Below are positions 27,357 through 36,206 of a stretch of 64,000 nt of DNA, in pieces. The stretch spans positions 1-64,000 of the forward strand of contig NZ_AJGU01000002.1 in assembly GCF_000260795.1 (NCBI RefSeq), given 5' to 3'. The position numbers and the translations under genes are program-made. A model generated the notes under the pieces. The model worked only from the letters and a program-made list of their open reading frames with translations, searched no databases and was not told the origin of the DNA. The stretch's first letter is position 1. Every line of letters starts with the position of its first letter. This DNA comes from Treponema sp. JC4 (GTDB lineage Bacteria > Spirochaetota > Spirochaetia > Treponematales > Treponemataceae).

Positions 27357-27480
27357 AGCCCTTTGATGAGTTCAGGTGCTATGCAAATCATCGCTGGAAA
27401 ACCCCGCCAGAGGAGGAATCCAGCAACGGTATTCAGATGATGGTTGTGCCGTAGATTACCTGAACTCTTCAAAGGGCTTT
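27357..27480 (+). ncRNA. ffs: Signal recognition particle RNA (4.5S type)
   Basis: The two ends pair (agccctttga with tcaaagggct, and gagttcaggt with acctgaactc), giving one long helix of the small bacterial SRP RNA type. At its tip is the SRP54/Ffh-binding domain: ccgccag, a three-base-pair stem closed by a ggaa tetraloop (gga-ggaa-tcc), and agcaacgg opposite, matching the conserved symmetric loop (CAG against AGCA). The downstream tgtgccgtag is also typical. The closing helix and the following T-run form a terminator. Length about 124 bases. Called from motif and pairing; no covariance model was run. Confidence 0.85.
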
Positions 27481-27514
27481 TTTATTAGGCAGGACAATTT
27501 TACAAATATAAGCA

Positions 27515-27656
27515 AATGCTTTCGCCGGGAACCGTAATTTGCTCCGCTGCTTTGCGCTCGCCGCAAGCTTCGCTTGCTCTGTAGGCCTATTTACGCGTTG
27601 TATTCCCCGCATCGCGCAAAAACCTACGCAAATCACGACCCCCGGCTACGCATTTT
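27515..27656 (+). repeat. Palindromic intergenic element, copy A
   Basis: Member of the six-copy family described in the findings (orientation set by ctcgccgcaagc). Outer arms gccgggaaccgtaatttgc and gcaaatcacgacccccggc pair; an inner hairpin is gcaagc-ttc-gcttgc. Confidence 0.8.
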
Positions 27657-27662
27657 CCTACA

Positions 27663-27691
27663 AAATAAAAAAAGCTGCCCCGAAGGACAGC
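27663..27691 (-). terminator. Intrinsic terminator downstream of gdhA
   Basis: On the minus strand GCTGTCC-TTCG-GGGCAGC is followed by seven T. Very similar to the cheB terminator at 10061-10086. Confidence 0.75.
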
Positions 27692-27744
27692 CTTTCATCA
27701 TAATTGGTACTCGGCAAGCACAGCTTGCCTCTGAGCCTTTCTTT

Positions 27745-27799
27745 CGATAATCCTAAAACGACCCTATCGGCTCGTTTTTTAACGGATTTTCGATTATCG
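27745..27799 (-). terminator. Hairpin at the gdhA stop
   Basis: cgataatc (27745-27752) pairs with gattatcg (27792-27799), with an inner aaacga/tcgttt pairing. It sits directly after the gdhA stop and before the stronger terminator. A second small hairpin (ggcaagc/gcttgcc) is at 27713-27729. Confidence 0.45.
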
Positions 27800-27801
27800 G
27801 C

Positions 27802-29160
27802 TTATACAAGACCCTGTGCAACCATTGCATTTGCCACCTTAACAAAACCTGCTATATTGGCTCCCGCAACATAATTTACCCAGCTGCCTTCTTTAGCACC
27901 GAATTTAACTGCTGTGTCGTAAGCGTTATCGTGGATGTTGATCATGATGTTGTGGAGTTTTTCGTCAACTTCAGCAGCAGACCATGCAAGGCGCTCTGAG
28001 TTCTGGCTCATTTCAAGACCAGATGTTGCAACACCACCGGCGTTAGAAGCTTTTCCTGGAGCGTAAAGAATCTTTGCAGCAAGGAACTTGTTTACAGCGT
28101 CGATGTTAGAAGGCATGTTAGCACCTTCAGCAACAAGTTTTACGCCGTTATCAAGAAGTTTCTGTGCATCTTCGCCAAGAAGTTCGTTCTGTGTAGCACA
28201 TGGGAATGCACAGTCACATTTAACTTCCCAAACTTTTTTACCTTCAAAGTATTTTGCAGATGGGAACTGTTTAGCATATTCAGAAATACGACCGCGGCGA
28301 ACTGTCTTGAGCTCTTTAACCCAGTCAAGTTTTTCCTGTGTGATACCGTCAGCATCGTAGATGTATCCGTTTGAGTCAGAAAGTGTAACAACTTTTGCAC
28401 CAAGCTGGATAAGTTTTTCTGCAGCATATTCTGCAACGTTTCCTGAACCAGAAACAACACAAACCTTACCCTTGAAGTTGTCTCCAACTTTCTTGAGCAT
28501 TTCCTGAGCAAAGTAGATAAGACCATAACCAGTAGCTTCTGTACGAATCAAAGAACCACCGAATGTAAGACCTTTACCTGTCAAAACTCCAGTATATTCA
28601 TCGCGGATTCTCTTGTACTGTCCGAAGAGGTATCCGATTTCGCGTCCACCAACGTTCTTATCACCAGCTGGAACGTCTGTGTCAGCACCAATATGGCGAT
28701 AGAGTTCTGTCATGAATGACTGGCAGAAGCGCATAACTTCTTTATCTGATTTTCCGTGAGGATCGAAGTCAGAACCACCTTTACCACCACCCATTGGGAG
28801 TGTTGTAAGAGAGTTTTTAAGAACCTGTTCAAAACCAAGGAACTTCAAAACTGAAAGGTTAACTTCTTTAGAGAAACGAAGACCTCCTTTGTAAGGACCG
28901 ATTGCACTGTTGAACTGTACACGGAAACCACGGTTTACATGATAGTTACCTGCATCATCCATCCAAGGTACTCTGAACTGAATTACGCGCTCTGGCTCAA
29001 CAAGGCGTTCAAGAATTGCGTTTGGCTCAAGTTCTGGCATTTTTTCTACAACTGGATCAAGAGTTGTAAGAACTTCTTCTACAGCCTGCAAAAATTCAGG
29101 TTCGTTGGCATTCTTTGCTTTTACTTCTTCCCATACACGGTTTACGTAAGCATTTTTCAT
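27802..29160 (-). CDS. gdhA: NADP-type glutamate dehydrogenase
   Basis: Interconverts 2-oxoglutarate plus ammonia and glutamate; the hexameric 450-residue class is usually NADPH-dependent and used for ammonia assimilation. 452 residues. The substrate region is PYKGGLRFSKEVN and the catalytic-lysine motif PMGGGKGGSDFDPHGKSD around residues 123-140; the Rossmann loop is VVSGSGNVAEYA around 235. A strong ribosome site (gaggagt) precedes the ATG. Coenzyme choice is inferred from family, not tested. Confidence 0.95.
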   Translation of the reverse strand: MKNAYVNRVWEEVKAKNANEPEFLQAVEEVLTTLDPVVEKMPELEPNAILERLVEPERVIQFRVPWMDDAGNYHVNRGFRVQFNSAIGPYKGGLRFSKEVNLSVLKFLGFEQVLKNSLTTLPMGGGKGGSDFDPHGKSDKEVMRFCQSFMTELYRHIGADTDVPAGDKNVGGREIGYLFGQYKRIRDEYTGVLTGKGLTFGGSLIRTEATGYGLIYFAQEMLKKVGDNFKGKVCVVSGSGNVAEYAAEKLIQLGAKVVTLSDSNGYIYDADGITQEKLDWVKELKTVRRGRISEYAKQFPSAKYFEGKKVWEVKCDCAFPCATQNELLGEDAQKLLDNGVKLVAEGANMPSNIDAVNKFLAAKILYAPGKASNAGGVATSGLEMSQNSERLAWSAAEVDEKLHNIMINIHDNAYDTAVKFGAKEGSWVNYVAGANIAGFVKVANAMVAQGLV

Positions 29161-29370
29161 TTCGTTTTACTCCTCGGCAAATGTAAAAGGGATGCATTCA
29201 GCAACAGCATTCTGCATATTTATACATTTCCGAATAATAAATATACCAAAATCACTTTTTTTTATAAAGTAATTGAGAAAGAAAATTTTAATAAAATTAA
29301 ATATTTTTAGTAAAAATAAAGTGTTATAAATATTATTTGATTTTATTTTCCATATTATTAAATACTGTGT

Positions 29371-29376
29371 TATAAT
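29371..29376 (+). promoter_or_regulatory. -10 box of the SpoIIE-type phosphatase gene
   Basis: TATAAT six bases before the GTG start at 29383. No good -35 hexamer is seen at the right distance. The region 29161-29382 is otherwise very AT-rich; on the minus strand it carries the gdhA leader. Confidence 0.45.
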
Positions 29377-29382
29377 AATCTT

Positions 29383-31587
29383 GTGTTTTTAACGTTTAAT
29401 TTAAAAATACGAAAAATATTATTTCCTCTCTTTCTTGTTCTGCTCTTCTCTTCCTGCAAACCCCGTATTCCGGGCGCAGATAGAAAAATTGAAGTCGGAG
29501 ACACTTTTTATTACTGGGAATCTACTGCAGATTCAACTCCCGGCGATGTAATGCAGAACCTCAAGTATTTCAGAAAGCTTGAAGATAAAACTGTTAACAA
29601 CCTTCAGCATGTACTGGGCAAGGGAGAACATTACGTCTGGGTAAAATTCGACTTTACAATTCCAGATTACTTCCGCGGGCAGCCGCTCATGCTAGTTATC
29701 CCTCATATGAAGATGGCAGCCCAGGTATGGATTAACGGCATTTTCGTATCGCAGACAGGAAATTTTCCTCCTCGGCTTCAATCTACTCTTTTTAAGTCAC
29801 ACTTCTTCAGCTTCCCTGTAAATCTTTTGAATAATGAACCGGGTGCAACAAATACGGTTTTAATAAAAATCTACGCCATGGGAAAAAGCGGCATTTCAAG
29901 CCACTCCTTCCTGCAGCCGCCACAGTTTGCCTTCCCGGCACAGGAAATAATAAATTTCCATCATACCCGTGTTTATATGTTCCTGGTTGGAACCCTTATT
30001 TTTACATTTATTTTGTACATCTGTCTCTTTTTATGCATTCCTGCATTTAAGGAATACAGGGACTTTGCCCTGATGAACCTTTTTACCCTCTTCTTCCTGG
30101 TTCCTTTCTTTGCAACGGAAATGCCTATTTATAACAGCGGAAACATTCCTTTCTTAATCTTTACGAAATTTACCTATTGTATACCTGCATATTTTACAAT
30201 AGCCTTTGCGACTCACTTTGCCTTCAATTTTATGCATACAAGACAACCTTTATGGGTAAAAATTGTAAGAACTTCAATCATTTTAAGTCAGGTTCTTATT
30301 ACCCTTGCAATTCCAAGTTACGACAAGCTGGTAGATACAGCTCCCCTTCTTTTTGGAATGCTTCTTGCACAGGGAAGTTTTGCCGTTGTCCTTGTAATCA
30401 TAAACTTTCACAAAAAAGAAAAACGCCGTTATGCAATTCTGTTTAGCATAGGTTTTTCACCTCTTATAATCACAACAGCAATCGATATTGCAAGACGAGT
30501 AGCAGACCATACTCAGACCTACACCTTCATAGCCCTTTTCGGATGGCTTTTTTCTATTGTATGTTTCATTATTACACTCAGTGTCCGTTTTGCGCGACTT
30601 TACGTAAATAACGAAAAGCTTACAAATCATCTTCAGGAAGAAGTTGATAAACGTACCCAAGACCTAAAAGGTGCAAACTACGAACTTTCTGTATTGAATG
30701 AACGCCTTGAAAAGGAAAAATTCAAATCTGATATGGATTTACAGATGGCTTCTCTTGTTCAGCAGAGATTTTTCCCCCAGCCTAACAAGCATTTCAGAGG
30801 ATGGGAAATTGCAATTTTCTATAATCCACAGGCAATTGTCAGCGGAGACTTGTACGATTACTACAATTACAACGAAACTTTAAATGGACTTTCGCTTTTT
30901 GACGTTTCGGGACACGGTATTTCAGCAAGCCTTGTAACAATGCTTTCAAAGAACATTATTTCTCACGCCTTCCAGAAGGGCTACCGCCAGAACGAAAGAA
31001 TGGATTCCATTCTTAAAAAGATTAACAATATCATCATTTATGAAAAAGGCGACATAGATAACTACATGACAGGTCTCTTGTGCCGCTTTAAAGATTCAGA
31101 AAATTCCGACAACTGTAATGTAGAAATTGGAAATGCAGGTCATCCTTACCCTCTTAAGTACTGTGCTAAAGAAAAAGAGGTTATCGAAATCCGTGGAACT
31201 GACAATAAAAAGCATTACGGCGCTATCGGTATGCAGGGAATTGCAGTTTCCTTTGCAAAATCTGAATTCGAAATGACAACAGGTGACATTCTTGTCTGCT
31301 ATACTGACGGAATTACAGAAGCAGCAAATGCAAATCAGGAGCAGTTTGGAACCGGCTATATCAAGCAGATTTTAAAAGATAATCCTGATAAATCCTCTTC
31401 TGAATTGCTTTCTCTGATAACAGACAAGCTTACAGAATTTACAAAAGACAAACCTCTTGAAGACGATATTACAGTCATCATCGCAAAACGTACTGATCCT
31501 AAAAAATACGTTCCTGATGAAACTCCAGACGAAGAACCTCTTCTTGAACCTAAAGAAGAGCTGGAAGAACTCAGCGGTATAGATTAA
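29383..31587 (+). CDS. 7TM-sensor SpoIIE/PP2C-family serine phosphatase (lipoprotein)
   Basis: 734 residues, GTG start. The N-terminus is a lipoprotein signal (LVLLFSSCKPR). An external beta-rich domain (about 30-185, VWVKFDFTIPDYF) is followed by seven transmembrane helices (about 200-405, a 7TMR-DISM pattern), a coiled coil (ELSVLNERLEKEKFKSDMDL), and a C-terminal PP2C domain with metal-binding motifs VSGDLYDYY, LFDVSGHGISASL, IGNAGHPYPL, VCYTDGITEA and LEDDITVIIAKR. Such phosphatases usually dephosphorylate STAS anti-anti-sigma proteins in response to an external signal. The STAS protein at 7227-7781 is a possible substrate in this window, but that link is only a guess. Confidence 0.88.
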   Translation: MFLTFNLKIRKILFPLFLVLLFSSCKPRIPGADRKIEVGDTFYYWESTADSTPGDVMQNLKYFRKLEDKTVNNLQHVLGKGEHYVWVKFDFTIPDYFRGQPLMLVIPHMKMAAQVWINGIFVSQTGNFPPRLQSTLFKSHFFSFPVNLLNNEPGATNTVLIKIYAMGKSGISSHSFLQPPQFAFPAQEIINFHHTRVYMFLVGTLIFTFILYICLFLCIPAFKEYRDFALMNLFTLFFLVPFFATEMPIYNSGNIPFLIFTKFTYCIPAYFTIAFATHFAFNFMHTRQPLWVKIVRTSIILSQVLITLAIPSYDKLVDTAPLLFGMLLAQGSFAVVLVIINFHKKEKRRYAILFSIGFSPLIITTAIDIARRVADHTQTYTFIALFGWLFSIVCFIITLSVRFARLYVNNEKLTNHLQEEVDKRTQDLKGANYELSVLNERLEKEKFKSDMDLQMASLVQQRFFPQPNKHFRGWEIAIFYNPQAIVSGDLYDYYNYNETLNGLSLFDVSGHGISASLVTMLSKNIISHAFQKGYRQNERMDSILKKINNIIIYEKGDIDNYMTGLLCRFKDSENSDNCNVEIGNAGHPYPLKYCAKEKEVIEIRGTDNKKHYGAIGMQGIAVSFAKSEFEMTTGDILVCYTDGITEAANANQEQFGTGYIKQILKDNPDKSSSELLSLITDKLTEFTKDKPLEDDITVIIAKRTDPKKYVPDETPDEEPLLEPKEELEELSGID

Positions 31588-31596
31588 TTAAAAAGC

Positions 31597-31658
31597 AAAA
31601 AAAGAAGGGCCTGCAGAAAAGTTCAGAACGACACAATGTTCAAGACTTATCAGCAGGC
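31597..31658 (-). terminator. Terminator of the solute-binding-protein gene
   Basis: gcctgc (31609-31614) pairs with gcaggc (31653-31658), with an inner imperfect stem around gttcagaac / gttcaagac. On the minus strand the stem is followed by cttcttttttt. It separates two convergent genes. Confidence 0.65.
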
Positions 31659-31667
31659 ATTAAAAAT

Positions 31668-32876
31668 TTAACCACGTATTTTACTGTTCAGGGCATCCAG
31701 TTCTGACTGAACGTCAGCACCATACCAGATGTTATACAAGGCAGTTCCAGTTTCACTCCAGAATTTTCCCATAGACGGAATAGAAGGCATTGGGAAGGCA
31801 TAATCAAGCTGCTGTAAGAAGCCCCGCATATAAGGGCTGTCTACCTTTGTATTTATGGAAGGCATTGCTCCTGTAAGCTTAAAGCGGAGCTGCTGCATTT
31901 CAGGAGTAAGAAGGAAGGCTGCAAAATCTGAAGCCTCCTTTGGATGCTTAGAAGCAGCCGTTACGAACATACCGCGGGTTCCGCTGAAGGAAGCAGCCGG
32001 TTTACTTTCACCAGGAAGAGAAGGAATGCAGGCTACACCAAAATTAAGACCTGCACTTTCAAAGGTATTTACGTTCCACAAACCTGTAATGTGCATTGCG
32101 GCATTTCCCGATGCAAACATACCGTCGCAGGAAGATGTACTGAGTTCTGCATTTTCAAGGCCAAGACTTTTGCGAAGACTCTGGAAGAATTTAATTCCCT
32201 TGACTGCGGCAGGGGTATTCATATTCGGACTGTTTGCATCTGCTCCGCTGTCGCCATACAGTCTGTTTCCATTTGAAGTTGTAAAGAGAATTGAATAATA
32301 ACCGTTTGTAACATCCATTACAAAACCGTATTTTCCGGGATGTTCTTTATTGAATTTCTGTACCCATAAAACCAGTTCTTCCCAGGATTTTGGAACTTCA
32401 TTCTCACCGATGTAATTTTTGTTATAGAACAAAGCATAAGTTTCGGCACTTGCCGGATAACCGTACATAGTTCCGTTATAAGTAAGAGCTTTAGAGCAGG
32501 CTCCAAGCACCTGTTTTGAAATGTCTTTTGGATTTTCGGTAGGTAAAATAAGCTTTTTTGTTACCAGAGCGCCAAGATTATCATGAGGAGCAGCAATAAT
32601 ATCTGCAGCAACGCCCTTTGGCGCGTCATTTGCAAGAGTATCAACGCTGTTATGAAGCTCAACATTTATAAAATCAATGATTATATGCGGATTTTTTTCT
32701 GTATAGGCTTTTCCCGCCTCTTTTATAAAGGAATCTATTCCGTTTTTACTTTCCCATACACGGATATGAATTTCTTTTTCATTTTCAACTACGGCACCAG
32801 ATTTTTCTTTAAAACATCCGGAAAAAAGCGTAAAAGCAAGTGCAAAAACTGTAAATGTAAATATTCTGTTTTTCAT
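31668..32876 (-). CDS. Sugar ABC transporter substrate-binding lipoprotein (family 1)
   Basis: 402 residues with a lipoprotein signal (FALAFTLFSGC). The mature protein is a maltose-type binding protein: IHIRVWESKNGIDSFI at the start, YGYPASAETYALFYNKNYI around 135, VPKSWEELVLWVQKF, and the C-terminal GAMPSINTKVD and FWSETGTALYNIWYG. It would hand an oligosaccharide to an ABC permease. No permease genes are beside it. The chemoreceptor gene follows upstream on the same strand, with 25 bases between them, so the pair may be a sensor/receptor unit. Confidence 0.85.
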   Translation of the reverse strand: MKNRIFTFTVFALAFTLFSGCFKEKSGAVVENEKEIHIRVWESKNGIDSFIKEAGKAYTEKNPHIIIDFINVELHNSVDTLANDAPKGVAADIIAAPHDNLGALVTKKLILPTENPKDISKQVLGACSKALTYNGTMYGYPASAETYALFYNKNYIGENEVPKSWEELVLWVQKFNKEHPGKYGFVMDVTNGYYSILFTTSNGNRLYGDSGADANSPNMNTPAAVKGIKFFQSLRKSLGLENAELSTSSCDGMFASGNAAMHITGLWNVNTFESAGLNFGVACIPSLPGESKPAASFSGTRGMFVTAASKHPKEASDFAAFLLTPEMQQLRFKLTGAMPSINTKVDSPYMRGFLQQLDYAFPMPSIPSMGKFWSETGTALYNIWYGADVQSELDALNSKIRG

Positions 32877-32901
32877 TCTTCGTACCTCTTTCTTATATTT
32901 G

Positions 32902-34983
32902 CTATACCTGGAACTGATCTACCTGACCGCCAATTTCATCAATGGACTCTCCCATCTGGCTGGAAATGCTGGAAAGGGCTTTTCCAGTTTCCCTGATAAC
33001 CTGAGCTCCAGATTCCATCTTATCCATGTTCTGTTTAAGTTCCATTGTAGAAGACTGAAGATTCTGGATTTCCTTAAGGATTGCAGCGTTTCCTTCCGAC
33101 ATTTCCTTTACGGCAGAAATTACAACCGAAGTAGAATCGTTCATGCTGTTCAAAGAAAGGTTAATTTTCTCTGAATCTTTGTTCTGTTCATCCATGGCAA
33201 CAGAAATTTCCTGTACAAGGTAATCTGTAGACTGAATTTCCTGACTTACATCCTTAAATGCAAGGCGCGATTCATTTGAAGCAGAAATGATTTCATTAAT
33301 TGAATCCTGAATATTCTTAAGCTGGTCTCCGATTTCCTTTGACTGAGCTGTAGAAGTTTCGGAAAGCTTACGGATTTCATCAGCAACAACGCTGAAGCCC
33401 TTTCCTGCCTCGCCGGCATGAGCAGCCTCAATTGCGGCATTCATGGCAAGAAGGTTTGTCTGACTTGCAATTTCTCGGATAGTTTTGTTGGCATTACCCA
33501 GCATCTTTGACTGGTCACCCACAAGTTCAATCTTATTGCTTACATCATCCTGTTTCTGAACACCATTCTGAGCCTTCATTTCAAGATTTTTGAATGAATC
33601 CGCCATTTTTTCTACGGAATTATTAACTCTGTTGATATTTTCAATCATTGCAGAAACGGCGCCGCTGGCAACCCGTACACTCTGGCTTTGATTTTCAACC
33701 ATTCGTTCAAGGGATTCGATATTAGATGCAATTTCGTGAACTGCAGTTGCAGTCTGATCTACGCTGGCAAACTGCTGAGAAGTTCCGTCTCTTGTTGATT
33801 TAATGTTATCAATAATAGTTTCAATAGAAGAAAGTGTATTATCCGTATCCTGTTTAAGAAGATTTCCTACCTCAAAAAGGGAATCCTTAGATTCCTTCAT
33901 AACCTTCATGATAGTCTGAAGCTTTTCCGTAAAGGTATTAAATCCATCAACAACCTCTGCAATTTCATATTCTGAGCGAAGTTTAATGCGCTGGGTAAGG
34001 TCAGCCTTTCCCGAAGCAATTTCATTAATACTTTTACTGACATTTCTTAAAGGACGAAGGCTTCTTGAAAGCAGAAGACCGCTCAAAGAACCGAGTACAA
34101 TGAAAACAAGGGTAATAATTATCATCCAGAAGAAAATCTTATTCAAAACCGCAAGAGCTTCCCGTCTGTTCTGAATGATTCCAAGATGCCAGCTACCGTT
34201 ATTAATTGTAACGAATGAAAGGAAATATTCCTTTCCGTCCATAAAGAAGGTATCAAGTCCAGATTCATTCTGAATCATTTTAATCTGAAGCTCACGGAAC
34301 TGACCGAACTTTCCTTCCGGCGCATAGTAACCGTCGTGAATATTATTTTCAAGGGCGGTTCTTCCTTTATAATCTACACCGGCCATTTTCTCACCGGCAT
34401 CATTAATGATAAAGATAAAACCTTCGTAATCAAGTTTAATGGAAGAAGTTATTTTATTTGTAAAAGAAGCATCGGCAACTCCTGAAAGAACTCCCGCAAT
34501 TCCACCATCATCATCACGCAAAGGAGAACTTATAACAACAACCATCTTTTTGTAACGTTCATCATAAACAAGATCAGATATGTTTGCCGTTCCTCCAAGA
34601 GCTGTTCCATAATAAGAGCGGCCGCCTACCCAAATATCTTCTCCCTGTGTTGAATGAGCCATACCGTTAGGGTTTCCAACTTCAAAAGATTCAAAGCCAA
34701 CACGTTTTGCCTCAGCCTGCAATACAGGACGCTGAACTTCCCAGTCCATACTGCGGATATCCGCACGCTGAGCTACGGCCTCCACCTCTCTGATATAGGC
34801 ATCAATTGAAAGCTCAATAAGACTTCCTGCATCATCACGGATTTTTGCCATTGTACTGACAACCTGATTTGTCTGCACTTTGTATACAAGCACAATGGAA
34901 AAAGATGCAAGAAGAAGACAGATAAGAACAACAAGAAGGGCTATTCTGGTTACAATCTTAAAGGATAAGCTGTTTGTTTTCAT
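32902..34983 (-). CDS. Methyl-accepting chemotaxis protein
   Basis: 693 residues from the chosen ATG, which has AGGAG eight bases upstream; an in-frame extension of 11 codons lacks a ribosome site. Layout: transmembrane helix (about 14-36), periplasmic Cache-type domain with GMAHSTQGEDIWVGGRSYYG, second helix (about 285-308, IIITLVFIVLGSLSGLLLS), HAMP, and a long signalling coiled coil with the conserved tip ASQTNLLAMNAAIEAAHAG around residue 500. Methylated by CheR and demethylated by CheB. It is transcribed towards the sugar-binding-protein gene 25 bases away, which suggests it senses that ligand. Confidence 0.92.
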   Translation of the reverse strand: MKTNSLSFKIVTRIALLVVLICLLLASFSIVLVYKVQTNQVVSTMAKIRDDAGSLIELSIDAYIREVEAVAQRADIRSMDWEVQRPVLQAEAKRVGFESFEVGNPNGMAHSTQGEDIWVGGRSYYGTALGGTANISDLVYDERYKKMVVVISSPLRDDDGGIAGVLSGVADASFTNKITSSIKLDYEGFIFIINDAGEKMAGVDYKGRTALENNIHDGYYAPEGKFGQFRELQIKMIQNESGLDTFFMDGKEYFLSFVTINNGSWHLGIIQNRREALAVLNKIFFWMIIITLVFIVLGSLSGLLLSRSLRPLRNVSKSINEIASGKADLTQRIKLRSEYEIAEVVDGFNTFTEKLQTIMKVMKESKDSLFEVGNLLKQDTDNTLSSIETIIDNIKSTRDGTSQQFASVDQTATAVHEIASNIESLERMVENQSQSVRVASGAVSAMIENINRVNNSVEKMADSFKNLEMKAQNGVQKQDDVSNKIELVGDQSKMLGNANKTIREIASQTNLLAMNAAIEAAHAGEAGKGFSVVADEIRKLSETSTAQSKEIGDQLKNIQDSINEIISASNESRLAFKDVSQEIQSTDYLVQEISVAMDEQNKDSEKINLSLNSMNDSTSVVISAVKEMSEGNAAILKEIQNLQSSTMELKQNMDKMESGAQVIRETGKALSSISSQMGESIDEIGGQVDQFQV

Positions 34984-35054
34984 AAAAAAAACTCCTATGA
35001 AAAAATTATAAGGCACTTTTATTTAGAAAAAAACATATTTTTTTAAAAATTTAT

Positions 35055-35113
35055 TTGACAGAGGACTTACTTGGGTATATTCTGAGTGTAGTTAATGCGT
35101 GTACGTTCACGCA
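35055..35113 (+). promoter_or_regulatory. Promoter and operator of the arabinose regulator
   Basis: TTGACA (35055-35060) with TATTCT (35078-35083; 17-base spacer) as the best -10. Just downstream is an 18-base near-palindrome, TGCGTGTAC/GTTCACGCA (35096-35113; eight of nine pairs), placed where a repressor would block transcription. LacI-family regulators bind such palindromes. Confidence 0.5.
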
Positions 35114-35161
35114 CTTTTAAGGCAATTATGGCGTTTTTTCACGCTGAAAGCGGGGTTTAAT

Positions 35162-36184
35162 TTGACTGTAACTGAAATAGCAGAAATTGCAGGAGTCTCA
35201 ACGGGTACTGTTGACCGGGTAATTCATAACCGAGGACGCGTTTCAGAAGAGACAAGAGACAAAATCAATAAGATTATCTCTGAAAACGGCTACAGTCCAG
35301 ACCCGATTGCAAGATTTTTAAAGAAAAAAAGCGAAATTAAGATTGGAGTTCTTATTCCGGCTATATCAGAAGAAAGCGGCTACTGGAAGGCAATCTACGA
35401 CGGCATTTTAGACGCGTGCGTGAACGATTACGCAGCCTTTGGCTTTCAGATTGAACTGTTCGGGTTTAAACGTCCTGACGTATCTTCTTTAAAGGCTCAG
35501 TTTAAGAAGATGATTAAAGCCGGCTGCTCGGCATACATAATTGCTCCAATCATGCAGGAAGAAATTATGTTCCTTTTGAGCGAAACAAAACTTTCTGCTC
35601 CATATACCTTCATTGACTCCCCCCTTCCGGGAGCTCTTCCGATTACAACGGTTGCACAAAATCCTTTTAAGGCGGGCTTTCTGGCAGGAAAGCTAACTCA
35701 CCTCTGCTCAGCCCAGAACGGAACCTTTGCGGTTATCAAGCCTTTCAGCGAAAGTTATAACCTTAATGAACGCGCTCGTGGCTTTGCATCATATTTCTTA
35801 CAGACTTCAGATTGTAAGGCGGTTCAGAAAATTGCCCGGGGAAGCACAGAAGAAGAAATCATCGATGCAGTAGATAAAATCATCTATGAATATGAAAACA
35901 TACGCGGAATCTGCGTAGTAAACTCGGAAGTTCACTTTGTAGGACAAAAAATTGAACAGATGGGTTTGAAAGATAAAATCTCTATTGTAGGTTTTGACCT
36001 GGTAGACAGCAATGTTGCAGCAATAAAGGAAGGAAAAATTGATGCCTTGATATCACAGGATCCTTACCGCCAGGGCGGGCTTGCAATGAAAGAGATTTAT
36101 AAGAGTCTGGTGCTGGAAAAAGACGTTGAAAAGGAAGTGAACATTCCGCTCAACGTATTCTTTAAGGAAAATATTGATTTTTAA
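35162..36184 (+). CDS. LacI-family transcriptional regulator (probable arabinose repressor)
   Basis: 340 residues from a TTG at 35162 preceded by AAGCGGGG; the frame can be extended upstream but only through the promoter and operator. The N-terminus is the LacI helix-turn-helix TVTEIAEIAGVSTGTVDRVI followed by the hinge region RGRVSEETRDKI. The rest is a periplasmic-binding-protein-like sugar domain (KIGVLIPAISEESGYW, SIVGFDLVDSNVAA). The three genes downstream encode the arabinose pathway, so arabinose or a related pentose is the likely effector. Auto-regulation is suggested by the palindrome in its leader. Confidence 0.85.
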   Translation: MTVTEIAEIAGVSTGTVDRVIHNRGRVSEETRDKINKIISENGYSPDPIARFLKKKSEIKIGVLIPAISEESGYWKAIYDGILDACVNDYAAFGFQIELFGFKRPDVSSLKAQFKKMIKAGCSAYIIAPIMQEEIMFLLSETKLSAPYTFIDSPLPGALPITTVAQNPFKAGFLAGKLTHLCSAQNGTFAVIKPFSESYNLNERARGFASYFLQTSDCKAVQKIARGSTEEEIIDAVDKIIYEYENIRGICVVNSEVHFVGQKIEQMGLKDKISIVGFDLVDSNVAAIKEGKIDALISQDPYRQGGLAMKEIYKSLVLEKDVEKEVNIPLNVFFKENIDF

Positions 36185-36206
36185 AAAGTTTTAGGAGGAC
36201 TTATAA

